From Kaistella pullorum (lineage in GTDB: Bacteria > Bacteroidota > Bacteroidia > Flavobacteriales > Weeksellaceae): a stretch of 64,000 bases of DNA. This document shows positions 37,241-45,966 of this stretch, piece after piece. Where the stretch lies: positions 242,374 through 306,373 of the forward strand of contig NZ_JACSPS010000001.1 in assembly GCF_014837035.1 (NCBI RefSeq). The letters are read 5' to 3'. Made by a program: the position numbers and the translations under genes. Positions within the stretch are counted from its first letter, which is position 1. Every line of letters begins with the position of its first letter. The notes below the pieces were generated by a model. The model did not search any database, had not been told where the DNA came from, and saw nothing but the letters and a program-made list of their open reading frames with translations.

Positions 37241-37759
37241 ATGAGAAAACTTTTCGCACTTTTCCTTCTGTTTTTTATTTCACTCCATTTCTCGGCGGCA
37301 AATTTTCCGGCTGCCGATGTGCATCCTTATCATGTAGGCTCGGTTGAATTTAAATATGATTCAAAAACCCAGACTTTCCAGATCAGCGGAAAGTTTTTTT
37401 TGGACGACCTTGAAAATGCATTGAAACAAAAATTCGGCAAGGCTGTTCATTTTAATGACGAAAAATACCGCGCGCAGATAAATTCTTACCTGACCGAATA
37501 CTGCAGCGAATATTTAAAACTGAAAACCGACAATAAGTTCCTCAAAATAAATTATCTCGGGTACGAAGAAGATTCCGAAGCGGTGAATATTTACCTTGAA
37601 TCCGAAAAAACAGCCATCCCGAAAAAAGTGGAGACCGCCGTGAGCTTTCTGTATAATCTTTTTGATGACCAGATGAATATCGTACACGTCATCGTCGGTG
37701 GGCACCGCCGCAGTGAAAGACTGAATTATCCGGACCGCTATCTTTACCAGAATTTTTAA
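37241..37759 (+). CDS. DUF6702 family protein, secreted
   Basis: This 172-residue protein has a signal peptide (MRKLFALFLLFFISLHFSAA) followed by HPYHVGSVEFKYDSKTQTFQISGKFFLDDLENAL, the signature region of DUF6702. Function is unknown. In Flavobacteriia it is commonly next to HupE-like and M1 peptidase genes, as here, where it diverges from them. TAACTTTG, a -7 match, lies at about 37162-37169. Its last four bases overlap the convergent acpH gene. Confidence 0.75.
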   Translation: MRKLFALFLLFFISLHFSAANFPAADVHPYHVGSVEFKYDSKTQTFQISGKFFLDDLENALKQKFGKAVHFNDEKYRAQINSYLTEYCSEYLKLKTDNKFLKINYLGYEEDSEAVNIYLESEKTAIPKKVETAVSFLYNLFDDQMNIVHVIVGGHRRSERLNYPDRYLYQNF

Positions 37760-38334
37760 ACTTTAAAACCTGCATGAACTTTAGCGACATGCCGCTGCAG
37801 ATCCGGAAAAAACGCATCAAAATGACTTTGCAGCTTTTCTTTGTTGCTTAAAAAAACCTCAAACACCGCCAGATTTTCATCAAGATATTTGGCCTTGTGG
37901 AGCACGTTTCGGAATGAAAACCCGATGCCTGAATCATCTTTATAATGGTAAAGCCAATTGTCTTTCTCCATCCCATCCAGCATTCTGGAAAATGTGGCGG
38001 GAAAAATAGATTCGAAGCGGCGAAGTACGCGGTAAACCTTTTGGGAATGCTCGAAAAGATCTCTTTCAGTCATTGAATTGGCCAGAAAATAATCAAACGA
38101 TACATCCACAAAAGCACCGGCATATAACCTCACCAGCGGACTGAAAATCTTCTTCGCCTCGTGAATTTCTGTGTGCGCATCGGTGAAAGTGTCGATTGCG
38201 CGGTGCAGCGTGATGCCTTCACCCACCTTTTCCGGAAACGAAAACCGCTCGCTGTTCCGGATAAAATCCTGCAGAAACTGCCCTACGATCTGCTCGTTGG
38301 TAAAAGTAAGGTATGAATGGGCAAGGAAGTTCAT
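37756..38334 (-). CDS. acpH: Acyl carrier protein phosphodiesterase-like protein
   Basis: This 192-residue protein contains MNFLAHSYLTF, GQFLQDFIRN, GITLHRAIDTFTDAH and FVDVSFDYFLA, the conserved blocks of the AcpH family. Characterised members remove 4'-phosphopantetheine from holo-ACP with an HD-like metal site. The family name is firm, but the activity in this organism is inferred. It lies three bases after radA on the same strand, so the two are cotranscribed. Confidence 0.85.
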   Translation of the reverse strand: MNFLAHSYLTFTNEQIVGQFLQDFIRNSERFSFPEKVGEGITLHRAIDTFTDAHTEIHEAKKIFSPLVRLYAGAFVDVSFDYFLANSMTERDLFEHSQKVYRVLRRFESIFPATFSRMLDGMEKDNWLYHYKDDSGIGFSFRNVLHKAKYLDENLAVFEVFLSNKEKLQSHFDAFFPDLQRHVAKVHAGFKV

Positions 38335-38337
38335 TTT

Positions 38338-39684
38338 CTAAAAAAGTGCTTCATGAAAATCCTCAATCTTGCTCACTTCAATGATCTTGATGCCGAATTT
38401 GTTCTTCGGAATTTTATTTAGGTTCGACACGAAAATCCGTTCGTACCCTAACTTTTCGGCCTCCGAAATGCGTTGTTCCACTTGCGGCACCGGACGTATC
38501 TCACCGCTGAGCCCGATTTCACCCGCAAAGCAATAATGTTCCGAGATCGCGACATCTTCATTTGAGGAAAGTACAGACGCAATCACGGCCAAATCGAGCG
38601 CGGGATCATCCGTTTTTATACCGCCGGTGATATTCAGGAAGACGTCTTTCGCGCCCAATTGAAATCCGGCGCGTTTTTCCAGTACTGCGAGGAGCATATT
38701 CAGCCTCTTCGAGTCGAAACCTGTGCAGCTTCGCTGTGGCGTACCGTAAACAGCCGTACTTACCAGCGCCTGAATTTCGAGCAACATCGGCCTGTTTCCT
38801 TCCAGCGTCACCGCCACAGAATTTCCTGAAAGTTCTTCGAATTTTTTTGTTATCAGGATTTGGGAGGGATTTCTGATCTCCTTCAGACCCTGCGATACCA
38901 TCTCATAAATCCCGATTTCTGCCGTAGAACCAAAACGGTTCTTGCTCGCGCGCAACAGCCGGAAGAGGTGATTTCGGTCGCCATCGAAATTCAGCACCAC
39001 ATCTACCATATGCTCCAAAACCTTCGGTCCTGCGATTTGGCCGTCTTTGGTGATGTGACCCACTAAAAACACCGGTGTGTTGCTGTCTTTAGCATATTTG
39101 ATGATTTCATTTGAGCATTCCCGGATCTGAGAAACCGTTCCCGGTGAACTTTCGATCAGTTGGCTTTGCAGCGTCTGTATAGAATCGATGATTACGAAAT
39201 CGGGCTGTAGTTTCTTTGCTTCGTGTAAGATTTTTTCCACGGAAGTTTCGGTAAACAGAAAACAGTTTGGGTTCTGCAGTTCGGTCAGCCGGTCAGCGCG
39301 CATCTTAATCTGCGACGCACTTTCCTCACCCGAAACATACAGGATTTTCTTCTTCATTTTCAGCGCGAGCTGCAGCAGCAAAGTAGATTTGCCGATTCCG
39401 GGTTCGCCACCAATCAGCGTTACAGATCCAAGCACAATACCGCCACCCAGGACACGGTTCAGTTCTTCACTGGGCGTGAAAATGCGCGGTTCTTCGTGCG
39501 TTTCCACTTCAATAATATTGATAATATGTTGTTTGGAACGGCTTGCGACGTCTTTTACCGGAGATTTTTCTACAATTTCCTCCACCAGCGTGTTCCAGTT
39601 GCCGCAATTCTTGCACTGCCCGTGCCACTGAGAGTACTGCGTGCCACAACTCTGACAGAAAAATGCTGTTTTTAATTTTGCCAT
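38338..39684 (-). CDS. radA: DNA repair protein RadA
   Basis: This 448-residue RecA-like branch-migration ATPase has an N-terminal zinc finger (Cys10, Cys13, Cys24, Cys27 in CQSCGTQYSQWHGQCKNCG), Walker A GEPGIGKST at 93-101, the RadA-specific KNRFGST motif and a C-terminal Lon-protease-like domain (AKDVFLNITGGIKTDDPALDLAVIASV region). It extends heteroduplex DNA in recombination. The ATG at 39684 was chosen because the 17 upstream codons precede the normal MAKLKT start. Confidence 0.95.
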   Translation of the reverse strand: MAKLKTAFFCQSCGTQYSQWHGQCKNCGNWNTLVEEIVEKSPVKDVASRSKQHIINIIEVETHEEPRIFTPSEELNRVLGGGIVLGSVTLIGGEPGIGKSTLLLQLALKMKKKILYVSGEESASQIKMRADRLTELQNPNCFLFTETSVEKILHEAKKLQPDFVIIDSIQTLQSQLIESSPGTVSQIRECSNEIIKYAKDSNTPVFLVGHITKDGQIAGPKVLEHMVDVVLNFDGDRNHLFRLLRASKNRFGSTAEIGIYEMVSQGLKEIRNPSQILITKKFEELSGNSVAVTLEGNRPMLLEIQALVSTAVYGTPQRSCTGFDSKRLNMLLAVLEKRAGFQLGAKDVFLNITGGIKTDDPALDLAVIASVLSSNEDVAISEHYCFAGEIGLSGEIRPVPQVEQRISEAEKLGYERIFVSNLNKIPKNKFGIKIIEVSKIEDFHEALF

Positions 39685-39754
39685 AGCGCTAATTTCCTGA
39701 AAAAATTTTAGACTGAAGGTATATTTTAGGAGCAAGAAATTTAGTTTCCGTCTT

Positions 39755-39836
39755 CAGGTACGGTCGGGCTCTTCGCTATATCCGCGGCTCGGCTGGCGCC
39801 TCGCCGCGGGATGCCGCTGCGATCCCGGCTAGAAGT
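39755..39836. repeat. GC-rich palindromic intergenic element, copy 2
   Basis: It begins near GTACGGTCGGGCTCTTCGC, contains CCGCGGCTCGG and GCCTCGCCGCGGG, and ends CGATCCCGGCTAG. It is much richer in G+C than the flanks and self-complementary in several places. The words GTCGGGCT and CCCGGCTAG also occur in intergenic repeats I remember from Chryseobacterium. Confidence 0.45.
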
Positions 39837-39855
39837 TCAGACATTTTCCCCTCCA

Positions 39856-40668
39856 TTAGCGGTTGTTGGAGGTTCTTATTTTAATTTGTGCCAGGCGAAG
39901 ATATCCAACCCGGTTCGTTTGATACAGATAACCCAGGACAAAGATGGCCACACCCAGCCAACAGAGATGAATCCAGTAAAAAGCGTAGAATTCCGCCAAA
40001 AGAAAAGCCGTAAACACCGTAGCCCAGCCAATTAAGAAATAGCAATTGGCCACATGCAAATTCCGAAAACCCACTTGCCTGTTTTGTGCCGGGAACAGTA
40101 CAAATATGAAATGCGCGAGAATACTGCCTGTGAAAATATCGATCAAATGATGCTGGAAAGTTGTCAGTGTAGAGAGTGCAACCATCACAAGCCAAATGGC
40201 GGCTACGGTGCGCCATTTATTTTTAAGTTCACGCAATACCGTCCAGAATGCGAATGCAAACGCCACGTGCAGTGACGGTGATTGGTTATAGCGGTCATCA
40301 AAACCTTCGAGTAACCAAAATAATGCTCCAAAAACGGAATTTTTAACTTCAGGCTTGGCGTAAGAATACTGTAAAGGCAGAAATATAAAGAAGATTCCGG
40401 CCAGAAGCGTCATTGCCACAACCCGTTTCAGGAATAGCCTGAGCGCTTCTCTGGAACGGATCTGTAAAAAAACAATGCAAAAAAAGGCACCACTGGAAAG
40501 ATACGGGATGATTGTCCAAGGGATAAACGGAATATCTTTCTCGAAACTGAAAACAAACGAAGAAACATTGCCCAGACCAGCCGCGTACCACAACGAGAAT
40601 TTATACACAACCGCGAATACAAGCGAAAAAATCACCAGCGCCCAAACCTGACTGTTCATTTTTTTCAT
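39856..40668 (-). CDS. PAP2-family membrane protein
   Basis: This 270-residue protein has six or so membrane segments. It carries two PAP2 phosphatase motifs, SPSLH (130-134) before a helix and FQHHLIDIFTG (171-181). His134 and His174 are the likely active-site residues. The first motif (KxxxxxxRP) is not obvious. Relatives dephosphorylate lipid phosphates or act as inositolphosphotransferases, so the substrate stays open. It may also start at Met4. Confidence 0.8.
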   Translation of the reverse strand: MKKMNSQVWALVIFSLVFAVVYKFSLWYAAGLGNVSSFVFSFEKDIPFIPWTIIPYLSSGAFFCIVFLQIRSREALRLFLKRVVAMTLLAGIFFIFLPLQYSYAKPEVKNSVFGALFWLLEGFDDRYNQSPSLHVAFAFAFWTVLRELKNKWRTVAAIWLVMVALSTLTTFQHHLIDIFTGSILAHFIFVLFPAQNRQVGFRNLHVANCYFLIGWATVFTAFLLAEFYAFYWIHLCWLGVAIFVLGYLYQTNRVGYLRLAQIKIRTSNNR

Positions 40669-40813
40669 TGCTGTGGCGAATTTTTAAAATAATTAATGCG
40701 AAATAACCTGTCACAATTCATACCTCCTGTTCATTTTTTTTAGAATCCTTTACTTATCAAAAATCTTGCCCGCGCAGAACCAAAATACTATGTACATTTT
40801 TAAATCTAAGCAC

Positions 40814-40841
40814 TAAAAAAGCCGCTTTAAAATAAAGCGGC
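40814..40841 (-). terminator. Intrinsic terminator after the YceI gene
   Basis: A perfect 8-bp stem GCCGCTTT/AAAGCGGC (40821-40828 with 40834-40841) is followed on the minus strand by six T. Confidence 0.8.
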
Positions 40842-40866
40842 TCTCAAGAATATATTAATAAATGTG

Positions 40867-41394
40867 TCAGTTCGCGGTGATGTTCACCGTTACTTTCAGC
40901 GCATCGCCTGTTTTCACTCCCATAAAACCTGGTCTTGCCAAGCCAAAATCTGAAAGATTAAGATTTTCTGTTCCCACGATTTGGTAAGAAGCGCCGTTTT
41001 TAGTGACGGTTACAGGGAAACTTACGTTTTTAGTCACACCAGCAATTGTAAGTTTTCCGGTGACATTAGATTTTCCTAGGTTAATGGCAGCAGAAGAAAA
41101 TGTTATGTTTGAATGTTTGTCAGCTTTCAATGCTTCGTACGCTTTGTTATCCATCATCTTACCTTTTGCGCTTTTGAGGTTTTTTACCGGCATGCTGAAT
41201 TTCACATTCGTAATGCTGTTTCCGGAAACTGTTCCGCTGAATGTTGATGCAGATGAAGTCATCGTCCAGTCGTGCATGGGCGAAGTACCGTCGACACTTA
41301 TCTTTGAAGATTTACCGGTGATGTTTTGCGCGCTTACGAAACCGAACAGTACTACAGCTAAAAGAACTAACAGGGATTTAATAGAGTTTCTCAT
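40867..41394 (-). CDS. YceI family periplasmic protein
   Basis: This 175-residue protein has a signal peptide (MRNSIKSLLVLLAVVLFGFVSAQ) and a lipocalin-like YceI barrel: SKISVDGTSPMHDWTM, FSMPVKNLKS, DKHSNITFSSAAI and VTGKLTIAGVTKNVSFPVTV. Such proteins bind polyisoprenoid or other amphiphilic ligands in the periplasm. It is a single-gene unit, divergent from pyrG. Confidence 0.9.
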   Translation of the reverse strand: MRNSIKSLLVLLAVVLFGFVSAQNITGKSSKISVDGTSPMHDWTMTSSASTFSGTVSGNSITNVKFSMPVKNLKSAKGKMMDNKAYEALKADKHSNITFSSAAINLGKSNVTGKLTIAGVTKNVSFPVTVTKNGASYQIVGTENLNLSDFGLARPGFMGVKTGDALKVTVNITAN

Positions 41395-41533
41395 TTTTCT
41401 AAAATTTAATATTTTGTGATTTTCTGTAGGTTTGATTACGAATTGCGGAATATGTTAAGTGTTAATAATATGACGTTTATCATGCTTTCATTACGACATC
41501 ATTGCACGCATAAAAAGTCTTTGGATACTTTAA

Positions 41534-41565
41534 TTTGCCTCGTCATCCAAATTCGCCTAACTTTG
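41534..41565 (+). promoter_or_regulatory. Promoter of pyrG
   Basis: -33 TTTG (41534-41537), a 20-base spacer, -7 TAACTTTG (41558-41565), then CAC. The leader to the ATG at 41581 is about 8-10 bases. Both boxes are exact, and they rule out the longer open frame starting at 41416. Confidence 0.75.
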
Positions 41566-41580
41566 CACAAACCTATTGTA

Positions 41581-43197
41581 ATGAGCAAAAAGAACACGAA
41601 ATACATCTTCGTTACCGGCGGTGTTACTTCATCTTTAGGAAAAGGAATCGTCTCTGCATCGCTGGGACTTTTGCTGAAATCCCGCGGCTTCAACGTTACT
41701 ATACAGAAGCTTGACCCTTACATCAACATTGATCCCGGCACCCTGAATCCCTACGAACACGGCGAATGCTATGTTACCGAAGACGGCGCTGAAACCGACC
41801 TCGATTTAGGTCATTATGAGCGTTTCCTGGATTCTGCAACCTCCCAAAACAATAATGTTACGACAGGAAAAATCTACCAAACCGTCATAGAAAAGGAGCG
41901 GAAAGGTGATTTTCTGGGCAAAACCGTGCAGGTGATCCCACACATCACGAATGAGATCAAGCGCAGGATAAAAATTTTAGCCAAACAGAATTACGACATC
42001 ATCATCACCGAAATCGGTGGAACGGTGGGCGACATCGAGTCTCTTCCGTACATAGAATCTGTACGTCAGCTGAAATGGGAGCTTGGTGAAAACAATTCGA
42101 TGGTGATTCACCTTACGCTTTTGCCTTATCTGGCGGCAAGCGGTGAACTGAAAACAAAACCTTCGCAGCATTCTGTACGGCAACTTATGGAAAGCGGTAT
42201 TCAGGCTGATGTTTTGGTTTGCCGTACAGAACATAAAATCCCGAAAGAGCAGCGCGCGAAACTTGCGCAGTTCTGTAATGTCGCGCTTGAAAACGTGATT
42301 GAGTGTAAAGACCTCGAAACCATCTATGAAGTTCCGATCTACTTGCAGAAACAGGATTTTGATGATGTGGTATTAAAGGAACTCGACCTTAAAAATGACA
42401 AAGAAGCAGATTTAAAAGACTGGAAAAACTTTTTGAAGCGTTACCGAAATCCAAAAAAGTCCGTAGAGATCGGTCTTGTCGGAAAATACGTCTCCCTGCA
42501 GGATTCTTATAAATCAATCGCGGAAGCCTTTATTCACGCGGGTGCTGACCTTGAAACCGAAGTGCGGATCCGATGGATCTACAGTGGCGAGCTTACCGAA
42601 GAAAATGCGGAAGAAACGTTTGCTGGGCTCGACGGCATGCTGATTGCGCCAGGCTTTGGCGACCGCGGTATCGAAGGAAAGATCACGGCGGCAAAGTATG
42701 CGCGTGAAAATAAAATACCGCTACTGGGCATCTGCCTTGGGATGCAGATCATGACGATTGAGTTCGCGAGAAATGTCCTTGGTTACAAAAAAGCTAATTC
42801 CGTAGAATTCGACACCGGCACGCCGGAACCTGTGATTTCCCTGATGGAAGAACAGAAGAATGTAGTTCACAAAGGTGGCACGATGCGCCTTGGCGCCTGG
42901 AAGTGCGCACTAAAACCAAACACAGCCTTGATGGAAATCTATGGCTCGCGGAATATCTTTGAACGGCACCGTCACCGTTATGAATTCAATTCTGAATATA
43001 AGGAAGAATTCGAACGCAACGGCCTTCTGCCTTCAGGTCTTAATCCTGAAACCGGCTTGGTAGAGACGCTCGAACTTAAAGACCATCCGTTTTACATCGG
43101 CGTGCAGTACCATCCCGAATACAAAAGCACGGTGGCCACGCCGCATCCGCTTTTTGAGGCGTTGATCAAAGCCGCATCGCAAAACCGACGCCCTTAG
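41581..43197 (+). CDS. pyrG: CTP synthase
   Basis: This 538-residue enzyme makes CTP from UTP, ATP and glutamine. The N-terminal synthetase domain starts KYIFVTGGVTSSLGKGIVSASLG. The C-terminal class I glutamine amidotransferase domain has the nucleophile Cys385 (LLGICLGMQ) and the His-Pro-Glu of YHPEYKS. It precedes yidC, the order usual in Flavobacteriia. The gap to yidC is 138 bases. Confidence 0.97.
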   Translation: MSKKNTKYIFVTGGVTSSLGKGIVSASLGLLLKSRGFNVTIQKLDPYINIDPGTLNPYEHGECYVTEDGAETDLDLGHYERFLDSATSQNNNVTTGKIYQTVIEKERKGDFLGKTVQVIPHITNEIKRRIKILAKQNYDIIITEIGGTVGDIESLPYIESVRQLKWELGENNSMVIHLTLLPYLAASGELKTKPSQHSVRQLMESGIQADVLVCRTEHKIPKEQRAKLAQFCNVALENVIECKDLETIYEVPIYLQKQDFDDVVLKELDLKNDKEADLKDWKNFLKRYRNPKKSVEIGLVGKYVSLQDSYKSIAEAFIHAGADLETEVRIRWIYSGELTEENAEETFAGLDGMLIAPGFGDRGIEGKITAAKYARENKIPLLGICLGMQIMTIEFARNVLGYKKANSVEFDTGTPEPVISLMEEQKNVVHKGGTMRLGAWKCALKPNTALMEIYGSRNIFERHRHRYEFNSEYKEEFERNGLLPSGLNPETGLVETLELKDHPFYIGVQYHPEYKSTVATPHPLFEALIKAASQNRRP

Positions 43198-43335
43198 TAA
43201 AAAACAAAGACATAGATTTAGCCGGGAAGGTAAAAATTCACCATTATAAAAAAATGAGTATTTTTGTCAGCCCAAAATAGCAGGTATATGCGCTAAATTA
43301 CGGCGTGGCCAGCAACATAAAATTATTTATACAAA

Positions 43336-45150
43336 ATGCAGCAAAATAACGGTTTAGATAAAAATCAGCTGATCAGTTTCGCACTTTTTTCCCTGATATT
43401 GATAGGTGCCATGTTTTATTTTCAAAACAAACAGGCCCGGGAACAGATGGCAATCGATGCTCAGAACAAGACGGCCAACGCGAAAGTTGCAGCCCAAAAC
43501 GCCACGAAACCGGCAATTGTTACCAATCTGAATGACAGCGTAAAAACCACTTCCATTCAGCAAGTTCAGCTTAAAAATAAGGAACTTACACTCGCAGTTT
43601 CTACACTTGGTGGCCAGATATCTACTGTTCAGCTTAATGAATATAAAGCGTACAACCGTAAAACAGACACGAACGATAAAGAGCTTTTACTCTTCGACAA
43701 AAACAATTCTACGTACGGATTTCAGTTTAAGGATAAGACCGGAAAAACTTTCAACACGAAGGATTTAGTTTTCACACCAACGCAAAACGGCAACACGGTA
43801 ACGATGCAGGCCAATGTAAATGGTGCCGTAATCCAGTTTATCTATACCTTGATGGATAAATATACGGTAGATTTTAATGTTAAAACACAGGGCCTGAGCC
43901 AGTTGGTTTCTGATCAAAAAGCGAATTTCGTCTGGGATTTCAACGCCCGTGAAATGGAAAAAGGCCGTGCACAGGAGCAAACCCATACAGAATTCAATTA
44001 TACTTTTGATAACTACAGCAGCTTCGACTATGATGGCCGCACATCTATGGACGAGCCGGACGAAACGCTGAACTGGCTGGGTATAAAACAACAGTTCTTT
44101 GCAGCAGTAATTGAACCGCAAAACGGCTTCAAGAACTCTAAAGGAGAACAGGAAATGATCGATGAAGGCGAATTCCTGAAGAAATTCAATTTTGACGGGC
44201 AGGTAGATTTGGCTGGCAGCGAACTGAACCAAAATTTCAAATGGTATTTCATGCCGCTCGATTTGCCATTGCTTAAATCTTACGACAAGAATTTCGACGA
44301 ACTGCTACCACTTGGCTGGTCATTTATCGGCAGCATGAACCGCTGGTTCTTCATCCCGATGTATAACCTGATTTCGAGTTGGGGACTTGCCGCAGGCTGG
44401 GTGATCTTCTTAATGACGATCATCGTGAAAATCATTCTGTCGCCGGTGATGTTCAAGCAGCATAAACTAAGTGCAATGATGCGTGTGATTCGTCCGGAGA
44501 TTGATGAGGTGAACGCGAAATACAAAGACGCAGATCCTATGAAAAAACAGCAGGAAGTGATGTCGGTTTATCGGAAAGCCGGTGTGAACCAAATGGCGGG
44601 CTGTCTGCCGGCGCTTCTGCAGATTCCGATCTTCTACGCTCTCTTCCGCTTCTTCCCGAATATGATTGACCTTCGGGGCAAAAGTTTCTGGTTTGCCAAA
44701 GACCTTACGGCGTATGATGATGTGATCAAACTTCCGTTTAACATCCCTTTCCTGGGAGAACACCTGAGTATTTTCGCGATCGCGTGTACGGTGGTAATCC
44801 TTATTTATACGGTAATGACTTCGGGCAACATTCAGCAGCCACAGCAGGAAGGAATGCCGAACATGAAAGTGCTGATGTATATCTTCCCGATTACTTTCCT
44901 GTTCTTCCTGAATACTTCAGCTTCTGGTCTGTCATGGTACTATTTTGTGTCGAATGCGATTAACATTCTGATCATCCTCGTCATCAAATACTGGATTTTG
45001 GATGAGAAGAAAATACACGCGACCATTCAGGCCAACAAACAGAAAGAGCCTAAGAAAGAAGGCAAGTTCCAGAAAAGAATGCGCGAGATGATGGAAAAGG
45101 CACAGGAGCAGCAAAAACTTCAGCAACAGCAGGCTGGAAAGAAAAAATAA
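43336..45150 (+). CDS. yidC: Membrane protein insertase YidC
   Basis: This 604-residue protein has one N-terminal membrane helix (LISFALFSLILIGAMFYF), a large periplasmic beta domain (about 60-340) and the conserved C-terminal 60KD_IMP core. The core begins WGLAAGWVIFLMTIIVKIILSPVMFKQ, with the AGCLPALLQIPIFYALF block and five helices in all. A basic Gln/Lys-rich tail follows. It inserts and folds inner membrane proteins with or without SecYEG. A possible -7 box TATTTTTG lies at 43259-43266. Confidence 0.96.
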   Translation: MQQNNGLDKNQLISFALFSLILIGAMFYFQNKQAREQMAIDAQNKTANAKVAAQNATKPAIVTNLNDSVKTTSIQQVQLKNKELTLAVSTLGGQISTVQLNEYKAYNRKTDTNDKELLLFDKNNSTYGFQFKDKTGKTFNTKDLVFTPTQNGNTVTMQANVNGAVIQFIYTLMDKYTVDFNVKTQGLSQLVSDQKANFVWDFNAREMEKGRAQEQTHTEFNYTFDNYSSFDYDGRTSMDEPDETLNWLGIKQQFFAAVIEPQNGFKNSKGEQEMIDEGEFLKKFNFDGQVDLAGSELNQNFKWYFMPLDLPLLKSYDKNFDELLPLGWSFIGSMNRWFFIPMYNLISSWGLAAGWVIFLMTIIVKIILSPVMFKQHKLSAMMRVIRPEIDEVNAKYKDADPMKKQQEVMSVYRKAGVNQMAGCLPALLQIPIFYALFRFFPNMIDLRGKSFWFAKDLTAYDDVIKLPFNIPFLGEHLSIFAIACTVVILIYTVMTSGNIQQPQQEGMPNMKVLMYIFPITFLFFLNTSASGLSWYYFVSNAINILIILVIKYWILDEKKIHATIQANKQKEPKKEGKFQKRMREMMEKAQEQQKLQQQQAGKKK

Positions 45151-45171
45151 GTACTCCTTATTATATATAAG

Positions 45172-45199
45172 AAAAACCGGAAGTTAATTCCGGTTTTTT
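45172..45199. terminator. Bidirectional terminator between yidC and rnhB
   Basis: Stem CCGGAA/TTCCGG (45177-45182 with 45188-45193) with A5 before and T6 after. Confidence 0.8.
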
Positions 45200-45214
45200 C
45201 TATTTTATTGAATA

Positions 45215-45832
45215 TCACCCTGCGTCCTCCAATTCTTCCGCTATTGTATAGCTATAATCTAACCGGAAAGAACGGCGGTGATGTATCGTCGGGCCCAAAC
45301 GGTTCAGTGCATCGCGGTGTTCACGCGTGGCATAGCCCATATTCGTTTTCCATCCATAGTCGGGAAATTCGTCGTGCAGTTTAATCATCAGTTCGTCCCG
45401 ATAATTTTTTGCAATCACAGACGCACAGGCAATCGACAGTACCGATGCATCGCCTTTGATAATGCACTGATGCGGAATGAAATTGTAGGGATGAAAACGG
45501 TTTCCGTCAACCAGAATGAGTTCAGGTCTGGTTTGGAGCTGATCCAGCGCACGGTGCATCGCATGGATACTTGCGTTGAGAATGTTGTGTTCATCGATGT
45601 GCGAGGGCGGCAGTTCGGCAATTGCGTACTCTTTCACGTTATCTTTTATGTAGCTGTCGAGGTAGTTTCGGGTTTTTGCACTTAATTTTTTGGAATCATC
45701 TACCAGATTTTGCACAAATTTTTCGTCCAAAATAACCGCTGCGGCTACTACGGGACCACACAGACAACCGCGCCCTACCTCGTCGCACCCTGCTTCAAGA
45801 TAATTTTCTGACCATTTTATTAGTAAGTCCAT
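45215..45832 (-). CDS. rnhB: Ribonuclease HII
   Basis: This 205-residue enzyme removes ribonucleotides from DNA and RNA primers. The catalytic motif is GCDEVGRG with Asp17-Glu18. The further acidic residue is in ILVDGNRF, and the last is in the ASVIAKNYRDELM region. The length is normal. It is a single gene, convergent with yidC. Confidence 0.95.
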   Translation of the reverse strand: MDLLIKWSENYLEAGCDEVGRGCLCGPVVAAAVILDEKFVQNLVDDSKKLSAKTRNYLDSYIKDNVKEYAIAELPPSHIDEHNILNASIHAMHRALDQLQTRPELILVDGNRFHPYNFIPHQCIIKGDASVLSIACASVIAKNYRDELMIKLHDEFPDYGWKTNMGYATREHRDALNRLGPTIHHRRSFRLDYSYTIAEELEDAG

Positions 45833-45910
45833 AAAAATAGGATGGTGAATTATCGATTTTTTACGATATATTTAATTATGCAAAGTTATTAAGAATTTTT
45901 TAACAAAACG

Positions 45911-45942
45911 TTTGTTCAATTTATGAAAGTTTTGCACATTTG
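45911..45942 (+). promoter_or_regulatory. Candidate promoter of the susCD pair
   Basis: -33 TTTG (45911-45914), a 20-base spacer, then CACATTTG (45935-45942), a -7 box with C instead of T at its first position. A leader of about 18 bases precedes the SusC ATG. Confidence 0.45.
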
Positions 45943-45966
45943 TTACAATGAAAAATTTAATTTGAT

